Source: Ixodes scapularis
Taxonomy: Eukaryota > Arthropoda > Arachnida > Ixodida > Ixodidae
Direction of reading: 5' to 3'
Assembly: GCF_016920785.2 (NCBI RefSeq)
Contig: NW_024609880.1
Location: 64,109,830 to 64,173,829, forward strand
Length of the DNA: 64,000 nt
The notes under the pieces are model-generated. The model did no database searches, was not told the origin of the DNA, and saw only the letters and a program-made list of their open reading frames with translations. Positions 12,677-24,339 of the stretch are shown here, in pieces (within the stretch, counting starts at the first letter, position 1; every line of letters begins with the position of its first letter). Made by a program: the position numbers and the translations under genes.

Positions 12677-14119
12677 GTAATGGAAGTGCTGCGCCATTTG
12701 CGCCAAATTGCGCCGTGAGCGAAAGTCTGCTACATCTTGCGCCAAGGTGCCATTTTGGCTAAGAATTGCGCCACACCTACGCCTAGATGGTGAAAACGAA
12801 AAATTGATATATTTTTTATTGGTTGACCCTAATATTTAAAGAAGTAGGAAGAAAGAAAAACGGTAGAAATATGTATTTCACAGCGTCTGTACTTCCCGTT
12901 GTTTCATCTGAGGTCAGAACACAGTCGAAGGCTCGAACACATACAACACGAACACACATAAAAAAAGTGCAAGTCACGGGGCATTCGCTGCATTTGATTG
13001 GTTTAATCGACGAGGGAAAAGTTACAAGAAGACGGTCGAATGTGTCTATGTCGCGCTTTGACGTTCTTTGGTTGATCCCATTGGCTCGTAGCGTCGGCTG
13101 CGCTTTAAATTAAGGTGAAATGAAGTTTTAAGATTGCTCGTCCACCGCGCTGGCCGGATGATGCGCTGGCGGCTTGATCGCCGACATCCTCTAAACTTTC
13201 AGACGATGTCGGCGATGTGAGGAGCCAAAAGTCGCGAGAAAACATTGCAAAATAGGAGGATAGCGGCTTCTGCGATAAGACAGAACCAGGCTCTTGTACT
13301 CCTGGTGAGATTACTTGATTACGACTGCCGTATACTTTCGTGGCACCTCTCACCAGCCCACGCGCGTCGATCTTCACCGCCTTGCACCGGAGTGCTAGGA
13401 GTAGCGGCTGCCATGGGTGAGCGTTTGGTTTAGCAATACACGTAAATTATGGTCAGTGCCATTGCAGGTCCACATTCTTTGGTATCGATTATATATGATC
13501 TCGTTTTCAAATGCTGCGTCGAGAAAGAAAAAAAAACAAAAACGCGGTGCTTTATTTGAATAAATGTAAGTGCAAGAGTAAATTTGCATAATATATATAT
13601 TTTTTTTTCAGTTTATAATATTTAATTCTTGAGTTTGGTAACGATAAAATTTGGTTGGCGCATTTTACTGATATACGTGTTAGCGATTATGTTGGTTTTT
13701 GGTGGCATTTTACAGAAATTATACATACAGGCCAAATAAATTATCGGGTGTAAAAGTGGGAGGGGAGGGAGGCTTTACCCAAACTGAAGTGTGATTCATT
13801 TCTCATCAATTTGTTTAGTACCAATCGTAAATGGAACCTACCCTGACCAGAGCCCTATTTATAAAACGAAAGCTCTGTGTACCTTTTGCGCCCTATTTGT
13901 TTCTATTACAAAGGGTAACAAGTAATATGCTCCAGTATGAAAGAGAAACCCTCAGCCATTATCAAAAATAAACTCATTTAGCGATGCAATCAATTTTTTT
14001 TCAACGTATATGTTAAGTGACGTTGGCATCTGCTCCAAGAGCGACAGTGGCTGCTCCAAACGAATATTTTGCCTGCTACGGAACCTGTTCCAAAACGTCA
14101 AATGCAGCTTCCATCACTG
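12677..14119. mobile_element. Non-autonomous hAT-type element, 1.44 kb, with 8-bp target duplication
   Basis: TTTATACA stands directly on both sides (12669-12676 and 14120-14127). The right end in inverse reads CAGTGATGGAAGCTGC. The left reads GTAATGGAAGTGCTGC, so it has lost the first two bases. The subterminal region carries repeated TGCGCCA words on the left (12690-12780) and GCTCCAA/GTTCCAA words on the right (14030-14095). hAT elements are known for 8-bp duplications, short TIRs and subterminal repeats. No transposase ORF is visible; the interior has only short frames. Confidence 0.8.
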
Positions 14120-14186
14120 TTTATACAAAAAGGTAGACGAGGATTGGGAGAAGGAAGAGCAGTGTAGCAACAACAGTTGGAAGTAA

Positions 14187-14368
14187 AGGCCCGTTCACAC
14201 TCTTGCGACCGAGTAAGACCGAGAGAGACCAGACCGGTTTTTAAGCCTCTTGCGATCTCTTAGGACCAGCTCCGCTGCATCGCATCCGGTCCTAAGAAGT
14301 CGCCAAAGGCTTAAAAACCGGTCTGGTCTCTCTCGGTCGAAGTCGGTCGCAAGAGTGTGAACGGGCCT
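14187..14368. mobile_element. PIF/Harbinger-like MITE with TAA duplication, 182 bp
   Basis: TAA flanks both sides (14184-14186, 14369-14371). The ends start AGGCCCGTTCACAC, and the arms pair for about 90 bp each, through CTTGCGACCGA and the ACCAGACCGG-TTTTTAAGCC block, leaving a short loop at about 14262-14285. A 3-bp TWA duplication is the known signature of PIF/Harbinger elements. Superfamily assignment is inferred, because there is no transposase to test. The near-perfect arms indicate a recent insertion. Confidence 0.85.
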
Positions 14369-15208
14369 TAAGGCAGGGTGAGTTGTGTTGATGAGACCTG
14401 CTGCTTCTTTGCTTCTTCGCCTCGATGTTAGAGTAGCACGACTTACTGATGGTGGTACCAACATATGAGATAGAGAAGGACGAGAAAAACTCATAAAGAA
14501 AAGAGAATAATTTCATGAACAAAAAAGTTCCCAAACTTGACTGAAATATGTAAAACGAATATGCTAGCGGCGAAGACGCGTAAGGAGAACCTCGAACCTC
14601 CCCGCCTCGACCGGATGATGTGATCGGAGCCAACCAGCTCGACTTCGACCCCCGATGCCCCCGTGTGGGAATGAGAAATAAGAATGACCTTTAGAAACAG
14701 GAGCAACAGGAAGCGAACGAGACGAAGAGTCAGATTCAGCTACGACAGGAACAAAAAACGGACGCGAATGTAGCACACATTTATCAAATTATTTCTCAAA
14801 TTGTTCATTAAATCGTTTTACAGTCTACAAAATCCTTCATTCTGTTCTATCCCAGCCTCTCCTTCCCATCCCTGTTTTCCTTTTTTCTTTTTTTTTTTTT
14901 GAGGAGGTGGGGAGACATTCTCCCCCTGTCGCTTTGGCCGTGCTGTCGCCTCCGTTGCCAGGGGGGAAAAGCGCCGCCGCAAGAAAAATCTTGCAAAAGT
15001 AAATGTAATTGTGCCTGAAATTTAGCAATTACTGACGATAGAGAGTAATTAAATTACAATTACAATTTCTTTTAGCCAAAAGTAATTATTACAATTACAA
15101 ATTACAATGAAAAGTAATTAAACTACAGTAATTTAATTACTGTAATTGAATTACTACCCAAGTTTCAGTGCACTCTAGCTAGTTCGGTTTGGCAGGGCTT
15201 CCTCTGGG

Positions 15209-15358
15209 GGGATTTCCCTCGGTGGATTTGGAGCGGTTTCGGAGCGCTGTTTTGTTGGTAGCTTCTAGAGCGTGCCAGCGCTCGCTCGCATCTACCGCAT
15301 AAAAGGCGCGAGCATAGAGAGCTTTTCGATCGCTCTAAATCCACCGAGGAAATACCTC
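15209..15358. mobile_element. Short TIR MITE, about 150 bp
   Basis: Left GATTTCCCTCGGTGGATTT pairs with right AAATCCACCGAGGAAATAC, continuing into GGAGCG/CGCTCT. It lies directly after the AATTAC-rich tract ending at 15160. No ORF. Confidence 0.75.
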
Positions 15359-17064
15359 ATTAAATAACCTGAATTTGTTTTATTTCCAACAAGCTGGTCT
15401 ATCACATGGTGACACGTAAACTCTCTCTACGTTGTTCTAAAGCGCGTAAAAAAAAAAAAAAAATCGGAGCCGACTTTTGCTTTGGATCGTGCTACGCTTC
15501 CATTTTGTGTCACGCTATTTCTTTTGCGTTTTTCTTTTTTGTTTTTCCTATTCTATGATCGCTGCCGTTTCCGTTGGGGACTACAAAAAGCGGCACCGCC
15601 CAACAACACTGAGGCATCTTAGGACGACGTCTGTCATAAGACAAAAGTCGGCTGCCCGTAGCTTTTCTTTTGAACAGAATTCGGCGTTTTTCAATTGAAG
15701 AACACATCTAAAGTGGCGGCGAAGGCCTTGTTTTACAACTGGCGAAACCCGAGACAGGATCAAAGTCCACATTGCAGATCCTTGACAAGGAATGTACATT
15801 TTAGTATTGACAGGATGGTCGCTGTGCTGCGTCGTAACAGCAGCGTCATTTTTTCTCGGGTCAAAAGTACGACGTGGGGGACCGGTACAGGATCGGCTCT
15901 CGCGTTTGCGATGGGGTGAAAAGCAATCTATGACGTTTTTGTTTCTTTATGTCTTTGTGTGGCGTTTGCCCTTTTTTTTCTCGTTATCGCTATCATCGTT
16001 CAGAAGGTCCCGCGTCCCCGTTTACGACGTTGTAAACGCCGATTGAACTTCTCGCTCTTCCTCGCTGCCTACGTGACCGGGTTCTGACGCTTCTGCCGGC
16101 ATGCCTCGGGGTGCGGGGGAGTCTGCAATCGCCGAATTCCTAGAGTTGGGCAGAGGAACGGCTCGGAAGAAATGTAAATATAAGATGAAAGGCCGTGTTA
16201 GAGGAGATGAAAGCGCGCCGCCCCGTCTCCCTAATTTTATTTTACTTTTTTTTTCGGTAACCCATTTATGGCTTTGCCAGAATTTATATCGACCAAGGTT
16301 CACTGCAATTCTCGCGCGCTTTTAGCTACTGACTAGGTAAGAACGCCGGGGAGGTCTTTCAGTGTTCCCGTTTCGTCCTTCGATAACACTACTGCGTCTT
16401 GTCTGCTTCGAGCGCGAACGCGAAGCCCAAGTACGGGACAAGACGGCGAGCCCGTACTGGAGGTAGGGCATCCTAAAAAGAGACGACCTGCGTCGTGTGT
16501 CCCGTCAGTGACTAAACGGAGCGTACGCCGACTATAACGTGTAAAGAGTCTGAGACCGTAACTTTAGCTTACGGTGAGATCGAGGTGGACTATTTCCGAA
16601 TAACCGGTGCAGTTGTGGGGGCGAGATCCGACCATATCAACTTTCTCGTGAACGAGTCGCGCGGTCACTGCGCGACACCTTTGACGTGAACAGGACATCG
16701 ATTCGCGTTTCACGTTTTTCTCAGACGAGGCGAGGACGAAATGTTAACGGCTTAAATTTCATCTCTCGAATGAGGCCATTTCAGCACGGTTAAAAGTAAT
16801 AATGTTATCCTTTTTTTTTTTTTTTTTTTTGAAGGGGGGGGGGGGGGGGAGAAGAAAAAACAGGAAGGTCAGGTGATCGCTTGTTCGCGCTGTGTCCCGC
16901 TCTGTACATGTTGGTCGGCGTCTTCACTTCTCTCAGACTTCTGCACAGTCTTCTGAGAACTTACACAACTTCTAATATTTACAGATATGTGCGCACGGGT
17001 GTTCCTCGGCCCACGTTTTCTGTCCTGCTGTGTTTTTGTTTGTTTGTTTGAGTGCGTGCGCGAG

Positions 17065-17099
<35 letters not shown>

Positions 17100-18313
17100 T
17101 TGCGCGCGCGGGTGTATGCTTATGAAAGTGCAAAACGAGCTTTTTTGTTCTTTCCTGTCTGGTAATACACAGCCTATGCCTCGATTTTTTACAACAAGCC
17201 AGGAACGTACGTGTTATCGTGTAAATCGGGAGTTTTAACATAGCGTTTCCGCTGGTTTCGGCGGCCACGGCAGCGCAGGCGCGCACTTAAATGCCTGCTT
17301 CGAAGAGGCAGCGCGGAGTCCCGGTTGCAAAATAGGGAGTTTTAATACATCGTTTTTCCCTCCGCTTCAGTATCCGTAAAGAATACGCCGCAGCTGCGCA
17401 TGCGCGCCGCCAGCCCTGTCTGCATGGTTCAAGGTCTTGTGGCGGATTACGGAGCGCTATCCGGGTGCTTAGCGGGCTGCGGGAACTGTCTACTAAAACT
17501 CCGTAATACCGCTCCGTACGGTAGCCTGCAGTAATGGTATGCTAAAGTTTCCTGTTAATAACCGGCAAAGTTTTAGCTTGCGCAGCTAATTAACATAGTG
17601 AAAACTCCGAAGAACACACGAAAATTGCATCACGACAGAAAATGGATACTCTTCCGTGTTTTGTGGTCTTTTTTAATTGCTTCCTTGGTTACGATCTGTT
17701 CTACGCCCGATGGAAGTTTAACCGGCTTGCCCTTTGTCTTCCGTCTTCCAACTTCGAAACTGCATTCAGCTCCACTCTTAAAATTTATTTTGTCTTGCGC
17801 TCAGTTATTTCGCTGGTTTACGACTACCCTCCGTTATCTCGCATTGAAAGGTCTCTCGAAAACATCGTCGCCGTTCTCGTTCGTCAACCGCTTTCGCCTC
17901 GTCTCGTGCTAAGCGAGCTGCTCCACTGCCCCTGCCTGGGCCGCCGAAAAGCGTGCTTTCCCTCTTAGCACGCAGGTTCAACGCGAAGCCAGCTTGCCGG
18001 TGAGACCGGCGCTTCGCTTCCAACTGGCACGGCGTCGCACTTTCTGCCAATCTCAAGCTGGATATATAGTCTGTTACAACACAAGATCTACAGGAGAGAC
18101 CCCACCCACAAAAAGGAAAGCTCCGCCCACTCCTCGTGCGATTCCCTGCGCACAAGGAACGCTCGAAAGCGCTCCTCATGCGTTGCGCTTCGGTTTTCTG
18201 AAGAAAAAAGAGGTTTTCTCGCGCTTCTTGGGCTTGTCACTGATAATGGCGACCAAGCGGCACTAATTAATGAAGTTAATTAGTCAATCTGGGTCAATTA
18301 GATAGTTGATTAG
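15359..18313. other. No gene seen; repeats and homopolymers
   Basis: Contains a T20 run followed by G16 (about 16811-16849). GGGAGTTTTAA words at about 17229 and 17336 are answered by an inverted AAAACTCC near 17504, which may mark a decayed inverted-repeat element of about 280 bp. A 104-108 codon pair of overlapping frames at 17598-17968 has no domain. I found no exon with paired splice sites. Confidence 0.35.
17051..17100. repeat. (TGCG)n microsatellite
   Basis: About ten GTGC/TGCG tetranucleotide units, slightly degenerate at both ends. Confidence 0.85.
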
Positions 18314-18932
18314 TAGGGCTGGGCATTTGATCGATTAACATACCGATTAATCGATTAATGCTTTAATCGGGATTAATTTTTTTTAACCGGTTAATCGGTA
18401 ATATTTTAACGAACCAAAATCAAGTAAAAAGTAAACGCTTTCACCATGCAGACGTGGACGAGAACACCTCTATGAAGGGCAAACTTTAGGTCAGAATTCA
18501 GCCTAAAGTAAACTGTAGGGGGAAAATGTGTAACTCCTGAAAAGGTGCAGAAGGTTGCACTATTCTTGGCCACTTCAATAGCGTTTGGGTGTCCGTTTAG
18601 CGCAGCAGAGAGAGACTATAGTGTGATCAATCAAAGGAGGTCGCTCTTGCCGGGTAATATCACCGAACCTATTACCTCGTGCAGCTGAAGTAATAATGCG
18701 TCAGTGCCTTCGAACTGTTCTTAACTACTCGTCAAGGTTGATTCATAATAAAACTTGCGTATTAGGCCCTTTACCTCATGTTCAGCAAAGGCAAAAACAG
18801 AAAACAAATATTAATGTTTGACTTTTTAAAAATATTATGCATGTCAATTAACGAGACCGATTAAGTGATTAATTAATCGAATAAAGGGTGGCGATTAATT
18901 GGGTTAAAACTTTTAATCGACGCCCAGCCTTA
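18314..18932. mobile_element. Old hAT-like element with TAGGGCTGGGC ends, 619 bp
   Basis: The left end is TAGGGCTGGGC and the right end in inverse is TAAGGCTGGGC. Subterminal GATTAATCGATTAA words are abundant on both sides (18329-18400, 18860-18920). This combination is common among hAT-derived repeats in animals. The flanking 8-mers (TTGATTAG and CTAATTAT) do not match, so the target duplication has decayed or the ends are imprecise. No transposase ORF. Confidence 0.7.
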
Positions 18933-20864
18933 CTAATTATCTTTTCTTCATTCGTTACACTTTCGGCTGACAGTTTTTTCTCTGAAAAAGGTTTGTTTCT
19001 CAGTCATTTTTAAGGAGTTTCTAAGCTTTTGCAGACACTCCCGGTTTATAAAAAAAAAACAAAAAAACTTTTGTCTCTCACCAAAATTATAATAATAGCG
19101 GGAAACAAAATGCGGCGATGGAAAGGAGGGGGGGGGGGGGGGTGCCTTTAGAGGCATTTCGCTGCTTAGAACAGCACCAAACACATCAAGAATATATAAT
19201 AGAACGGAGATATGGCCTGAGGAACTGCGGGCAATATGCCCTCCTCTTTGGCGGTCGTCTGTTTCCGGGCGTCGTTATTCTGTTCGTCTAGCCGTACGTT
19301 ATGTCACATGAAGAATTCAGAACCGAGCTCGGGCGCCCAGAGTTTCTCGGGTTAGCTCCGCGCCACTCCCTGAATGGCAGTACCGCCTTCGGTCACGTCT
19401 TTGCACTCTCGTGACTGGAGAAACTTCACCGCTCCTCTGCACCGCCACTATCTGAAAAGCTGAAGATACCTGGCCTCTGCGTCGTTCGAAAGCGTGTCAG
19501 CTATACTTGTATTTACCTCAAGAACTCTAGCCCAAAAGAAGAAAATTTTCCCCTTAGTCTGCTCCATCAAAATATCTCTAGGTGCACCTTCGATTATATT
19601 TGTGTTATTTTATTAAAACGTATACCTTTCAAACGCCTGAATTCTCCGTTTTCTTTTTCTTTTTTTCCTTCGGCAACTAAGTTTTGTTACGACTACTTCG
19701 CCCAACGCATAAATAATGAGCTTTTTTTTTTTTTTGCACGTGACATTGTGTACAGGGTCCCATATCTCTCGACATTTGTTTGCTCTATCTAGGCGAGTGT
19801 TAACTTGTAGCGGCGCGGCGTGGCTTGCATCATGAAACCTGCAGAGCCGTTTATGTTGCATCAAACTTTACTGCGAGAAGCACATTCCCCTTGCTGAAAA
19901 ACTCACGAAGAAACAGAACGCGCATTACAACGTCGAGAAAACCCAAAACCGCGAGGGACGAAAAAAAAAAAAAAAAAAGGGGTTTCCACGACGCTCAGTT
20001 TTTTTTTTTTTTTTTTTTTTTTAGTCTTTTTTTTGTCTTCTTTTCTTTCTGCTAATTAGATTACGCCGAGCCAATCGCGCGTGACCGTCGGAAGGCGTTG
20101 CTTGGCTGCGCGATCGGGCGTTGCGATAAGCAAAGCGCGATCCGTGTGGGTGGTGAATAAATGGTGATGGTACGTACGCGCGATTTGTTTGCGACGGGTG
20201 ATTGCGTAATGTGGGGAGCTTGGATGTATGAGCTGCCCAATTCCCGTGTGAGATTTCAATGTGGAATTTCTGTTTAAGGCGACATCCTTACTTGTCCCAT
20301 TACGCGAAAAAGCGGCGGCGTTGTGCCCGAAAGATTGTCGCACCAGTAACGTCATCGAGCAAGCGCCTCAGAAATAAAACACGAAGAAAAGCGCAGCAAA
20401 GCAGATCCTTAGTCACGGAAGACTGCGAGGGTGCTCAAGGTCAAAGCAGGCACGCATCGAGAAGCAAACGAGAAAAAAAAAAACACAAAGAAAAGCTAAG
20501 CAAGGCAGATGCTTCGTCACGGAAGCTGTCGTGAATCCGGCAGGGTTCGCCGCGCCTGCGGAGTGGTGGAGCCTGATGTCACCGCCGGAGCGCCGTGGGA
20601 AAAAGGAAGACGTGGCGCGCTGCCTGTAGGAATGCGCTGCGTGTAAGAATGCTTTCGCATTCCTACGCGTGAACAGTCCTAAAAAAAACCTAAAAAGAAA
20701 AATGTTTTTTTTTTTTTTTTTTTTTTTTTTACAGTACGATTAGGACACGCGTGTCAAAAAAATTAATTTTACGGGGAAACACAAATTTTTAGAGCAATAT
20801 TGGTTGCTCGAGATTTTATTTAAATTCTGCGCGCAGAGTCCATGACGTCACGGAATGGTCATAC
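18933..20864. other. No gene seen; homopolymers and one small hairpin
   Basis: G-runs near 19128-19141, A and T runs at 19961-20022, and a T run at 20706-20730. A GTAGGAATGCG hairpin spans 20626-20666, with a second GAATGC/GCATTC pair inside it. No exon supported. Confidence 0.35.
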
Positions 20865-21021
20865 AGTAGCCGCGTTCGATTTACCTACACCTCCTGCACC
20901 AATGCAGAAAAGTGTAGAGCAGTGTCCTTCCGGTATTTGTACCGAAATTCGACAGGAAGTACACCGCCCTCAACTTTTCTGCAGCGGTGCAGGAGGTGCA
21001 CGTAAATCGAACGCGGCTACT
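20865..21021. mobile_element. Short inverted-repeat element, 157 bp
   Basis: Left AGTAGCCGCGTTCGATTTAC pairs with its inverse at the right end. The arms continue through CACCTCCTGCACC and TGCAGAAAAGT for about 50 bp with few mismatches. The loop at about 20920-20960 is unrelated. No ORF and no clear target duplication. Confidence 0.8.
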
Positions 21022-21957
21022 CTTTCCCCCTCATCGAGAAGGTCAAACCCCCTCTCCACCTCTACGCGATGGCCAAGTCGATGAGCCGACCCACCTCTCC
21101 TCCTCCATGCGCCCGAAATGCCCAGAGAGAAAAGTGGAAAGGGGGCGACTGCCCACTAAATCGTGTCAGACGACGTCAATATTGCTCTATTTTTTTTTTT
21201 TTTTTTTTTGAGGGGCAAAAGGCGTAAATATTTCTTCTTTTTTTTTTTTTTTTTTGACACGCGTGTTTCAATTAGACTGTCTATTTTTTTTTATGAATTT
21301 CTTTAAATGTGTCTGCCGAATTTTTGTTTTTTCAGACATTTAATTTTTGATTAAACGATGCGATTCCTTTCATGTGTGTTCTTGGAAAGAGAAATCTCGA
21401 TTGCCAAATATTGCATTCGAGTTTTTGTTTCTTTTTTTCTTGAGAGGGATGTTTCTTCTAGGATATCGAATAGCTTTTATTTCATATTGAATATTAGTCG
21501 GAATTTAGACATCAGATTTTTCGCAACTTTCTTGTTCCAATAAAAACAACGATGTTTTACCAATTTTATATTAAATTAAACACGTATTGAAGGACTCAGT
21601 CGGCTTATTGAAAAGCTGCGCGATTTAAAGTTCTGGAGAACAGCTTTTAACTAGCGATATGAACGACGTGTCGTTTAGTTTGTCCTTCTGTTTATACTTT
21701 CCGTAATGTTCAACTGAAACCTGCGTTCTCACTTCCAACTTTGATATTCAGTTGTGCCCCAAACTTCGTAATAACAATTAAAAAAAAATCACAGGAGTGA
21801 TAGGGTGATTATCTATGAATGCAATAGCATTTATCGTTGCACACACGGGCAGGTGTTCGTTCCGTTTTAACGACCAAGGACTGCAACAAATTTTTTTTAG
21901 CACAAGGAAAAGGGGGGGGGGGGGGGGGGGGCGTACAGTTTTCTGTGACGTCAAATG
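21022..21957. other. No gene seen; T- and G-rich tracts
   Basis: T runs at about 21191-21210 and 21238-21256, and a G run of 19 at about 21913-21931. No exon or RNA gene recognised. Confidence 0.35.
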
Positions 21958-22036
21958 TTCCGCTATATTTAGAGGGGGAACTGAATTGGTGCATAAGTCG
22001 AGACTTCAGTTCTTCCGCTAAATTTAGTGGGGAAAC
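21958..22036. repeat. Paired CCGCTAAATTTAG palindromes, copy P1
   Basis: Two near-palindromic blocks (around 21958-21980 and 22012-22036) with the core CCGCTA(A/T)ATTTAG flank about 35 bp. GTGACGTCA lies just upstream at 21945. It is the same arrangement as at 30917, 37918, 48144 and 55984. Confidence 0.6.
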
Positions 22037-23261
22037 TGTTTCTGAGGCTTAATAATGCGATTTCATTAAAATTATCCGTAATGTTTCCTTAAGAGCGCCG
22101 ACTTTTTTTTTTTTTTTAACTATGATTTTTGAGGTGAAAACAAGTATAATCGGATTACCAGCTTCGGCATTCGGTGGGACCTTCCCAATCTTCGCCGCGA
22201 TTGGGTGTCTCTGTGGTCTGCTAAAAAATAAACTTCAATACTTTCTTTCTTTCTTTCTTTTTTAAGAGTGGGGGTCGGTACATTAATGGCGTGACCGCTT
22301 TCTTCTCCAAGCGACCTTCAGTTCGTCTGCTTTTGAAGTTCTGGGCTCGCCCGTTGATGCACGTCTCTTCCTGGACGTGTTTGACGTCCATTGTGTGGCA
22401 TCGAAGCAATACGCGAGCGATATGCTCATCGCCTCCGAAGAATCCAGGTGTCTGCAGGATCGCGTGTTAAGGGCATATCAGTTCGCACACCAGTGCGCTT
22501 TTGTCCTATTCGTACTTGGGTGTTGGACGCTGTCAAAGCTATACTGACGCGAGCGCGGGGCTTTGTCTGCCGTCCCACACGAGCGAGACGGCTGGAAAAT
22601 GAAGCGCGGAAACAGGACACGCGCTCGGGCCAGTAACATGTGGCGCGGGCAAGCCATCGCCGGTTTCACCTATTTTATTTTTCTCAGTATTGAAGGATTG
22701 TCGTGAAACCTATTGTAGTGGTGGAAAGCGCTCAGTTTTGGTACTAACCCAAGTGCTACATTTTTATGCCCGCCACTATACCTTTTTCGAAATAAGACGC
22801 GAAAAAGCTCCGAAGCCGTGTTCGCGCTAAAAGCGTCGCGCACAGTGCGGTCTGTTCCATAAAACGGGCTTGTGGCCTGTGCCCAGCGTTCGAGCATATG
22901 GAGCATGCTTCGCTCGCTCTCTGCAGCGGCGAACGTCGCGTGCGCTCTCGGTTGTCGCACGCTGAACCGCGGATTTGTGAACTTTAAAACGGTGTAGAGT
23001 CGCTACTAAACGAGATTAGCGCAACTGATGGACGGCCGGAATTCTGCCGCTCAGTAGGGAAGCGTTTCCTGCTAAACGTTCGGCTTACAGAATACGTAAA
23101 CGTAGCATGCATAGAACCACTCCACCTCACATTCTCTGCTATGTCTTATCGTAATTAACCGTAAAAATCGAGCGCCCATTGATTTTTTTTCTTTCTTTTT
23201 TAAGATGCGCTTTTTTCGGGGACGCGTGCCCTGATCTTATTGCCGTCGTTTCTGTGCGCAG
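22037..23261. other. Intron-like DNA upstream of exon A2
   Basis: A T run occurs near 22103 and a CTTT repeat near 22240-22262. The last 90 bases before 23262 are pyrimidine-rich and end in TGTGCGCAG, a good splice acceptor. Nothing else recognised. Confidence 0.4.
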
Positions 23262-23380
23262 GATCTCTGTTGCGGCGTCACTCTGTGGAGCCCGAGCGGC
23301 GCAGAGGTTCGGTGACGCAGCAGCGGTCGCTGGACTCCCTGGACCACCACACCGCCCTCATCCACAGGCACCACGCAGCC
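23262..23380 (+). CDS. Internal coding exon A2 (Arg/Ser/His-rich segment, unidentified gene)
   Basis: A 119-bp exon is bounded by a pyrimidine-rich tract plus GCAG on the left and GTGAGT on the right, both close to consensus. Reading enters in phase 1 and leaves in phase 0. The 39 full codons encode SLLRRHSVEPERRRGSV followed by a Gln/Asp/His-rich part ending HRHHAA. RRHS and RRGS both fit the RRxS pattern used by basophilic kinases such as PKA, which suggests a regulated, disordered linker. The phase-1 entry matches exon A1, giving Gly at the junction. The phase-0 exit matches exons B and C, so it should splice to the same downstream exon. The frame stays open into the intron, so the exon edges rest on splice signals. 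The gene is not identified. Confidence 0.65.
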
Positions 23381-24339
23381 GTGAGTCGAAAGCTCGATAT
23401 ACGACTACGCAGCAGGCAAACACGCTGTCGGGAAACAAGTTCGTGTTTTGCCGCACTGCGCGTGCGCAGAAACCACATTCTCGTGAAGCGTCTACGTTCG
23501 CGATGGATGAATGAGGCTGAACCCTTTGAATCGGGCGGCGGCTTGCGCCACCTTGCCGTTTTTTTTTTAAACATTTATTCAACATGGAAGTATACATCTA
23601 AAGATTTGTTGCGCTGCGCCGACAGCAGCGCCACCACAGAGGTGTGACGTCAGAGACGCTTATTGCCCGGGCGAAAAAAACCGAGCCACTGGATGGGCCG
23701 TGGACGCGTGCACGGCGTCTGATGCTCAGAGAGAACTTCTGTGCGTGCCCGGAACGCGTTTGATAGGCCCAGAAAACAAAGATGGCAGCGCACAGGAGGC
23801 GATCATTGGGGCGGTCTATACACTGCTGGATGGTTGTAATTAAGTTCTATGCTAAGAGCAGGTGGCGATATGGATAACGGGATCCCGACCTCTCTTCCGC
23901 ATTGGAGCAAGATAAACAATTGGATTAAACATTAATTAGAAAAAAAAAAAGAAGAAAAACATCGGGACCCTGCTGCGAAGTATCGTACGGCAGCCGGAAT
24001 GGATACGAATAATTGTTCGGAAGATTCGTAGAAGTCTGTGACAAGACGTGGAAACTCAGGAACAAGGACAACGGACAAAACCTGCAAATGCAGCGAAACT
24101 TAGCCGCGACGTTTATTGCTCACTCGCACTACGATGCAAACGTACTGCGGTCTATGACTCACGATAATATTAAGAGTTAAAAAAATATTTCAAAACGTAC
24201 TATTTTTAAACGATTCGCTTATTCGACACCCATAGATTGTTTCTGGAAGTATGGTATATTCAATCATGGAGCAGAGCTGATGCAGAACTCTGTACTTGGA
24301 CGACTCCTGTGTTTCCTTGGATTGTGTGGGGTTAAGCTT
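23381..24339. other. No gene seen; intron-like DNA
   Basis: DNA of falling GC content after the A2 donor, with an A run near 23940-23950. No exon, RNA gene or clear repeat recognised. Confidence 0.4.

Larger units (their letters stand above)
11078..15160. mobile_element. Possible 4-kb composite element with AATTAC-rich ends
   Basis: Dense GTAATT and AATTAC words fill 11081-11240 and again 15030-15150 in complementary arrangement. The outermost words are GGGTAAATTAC on the left and GTAATTCAATTAC..GGGTAG read in inverse on the right. Subterminal arrays like this are typical of hAT-related elements. Between them lie two unrelated insertions (12677-14119 and 14187-14368) and otherwise gene-free DNA with TTCGCGAA words at 11950-12070. 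No transposase domain was recognised, and two independent solo repeats are an equally good reading. Confidence 0.35.
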
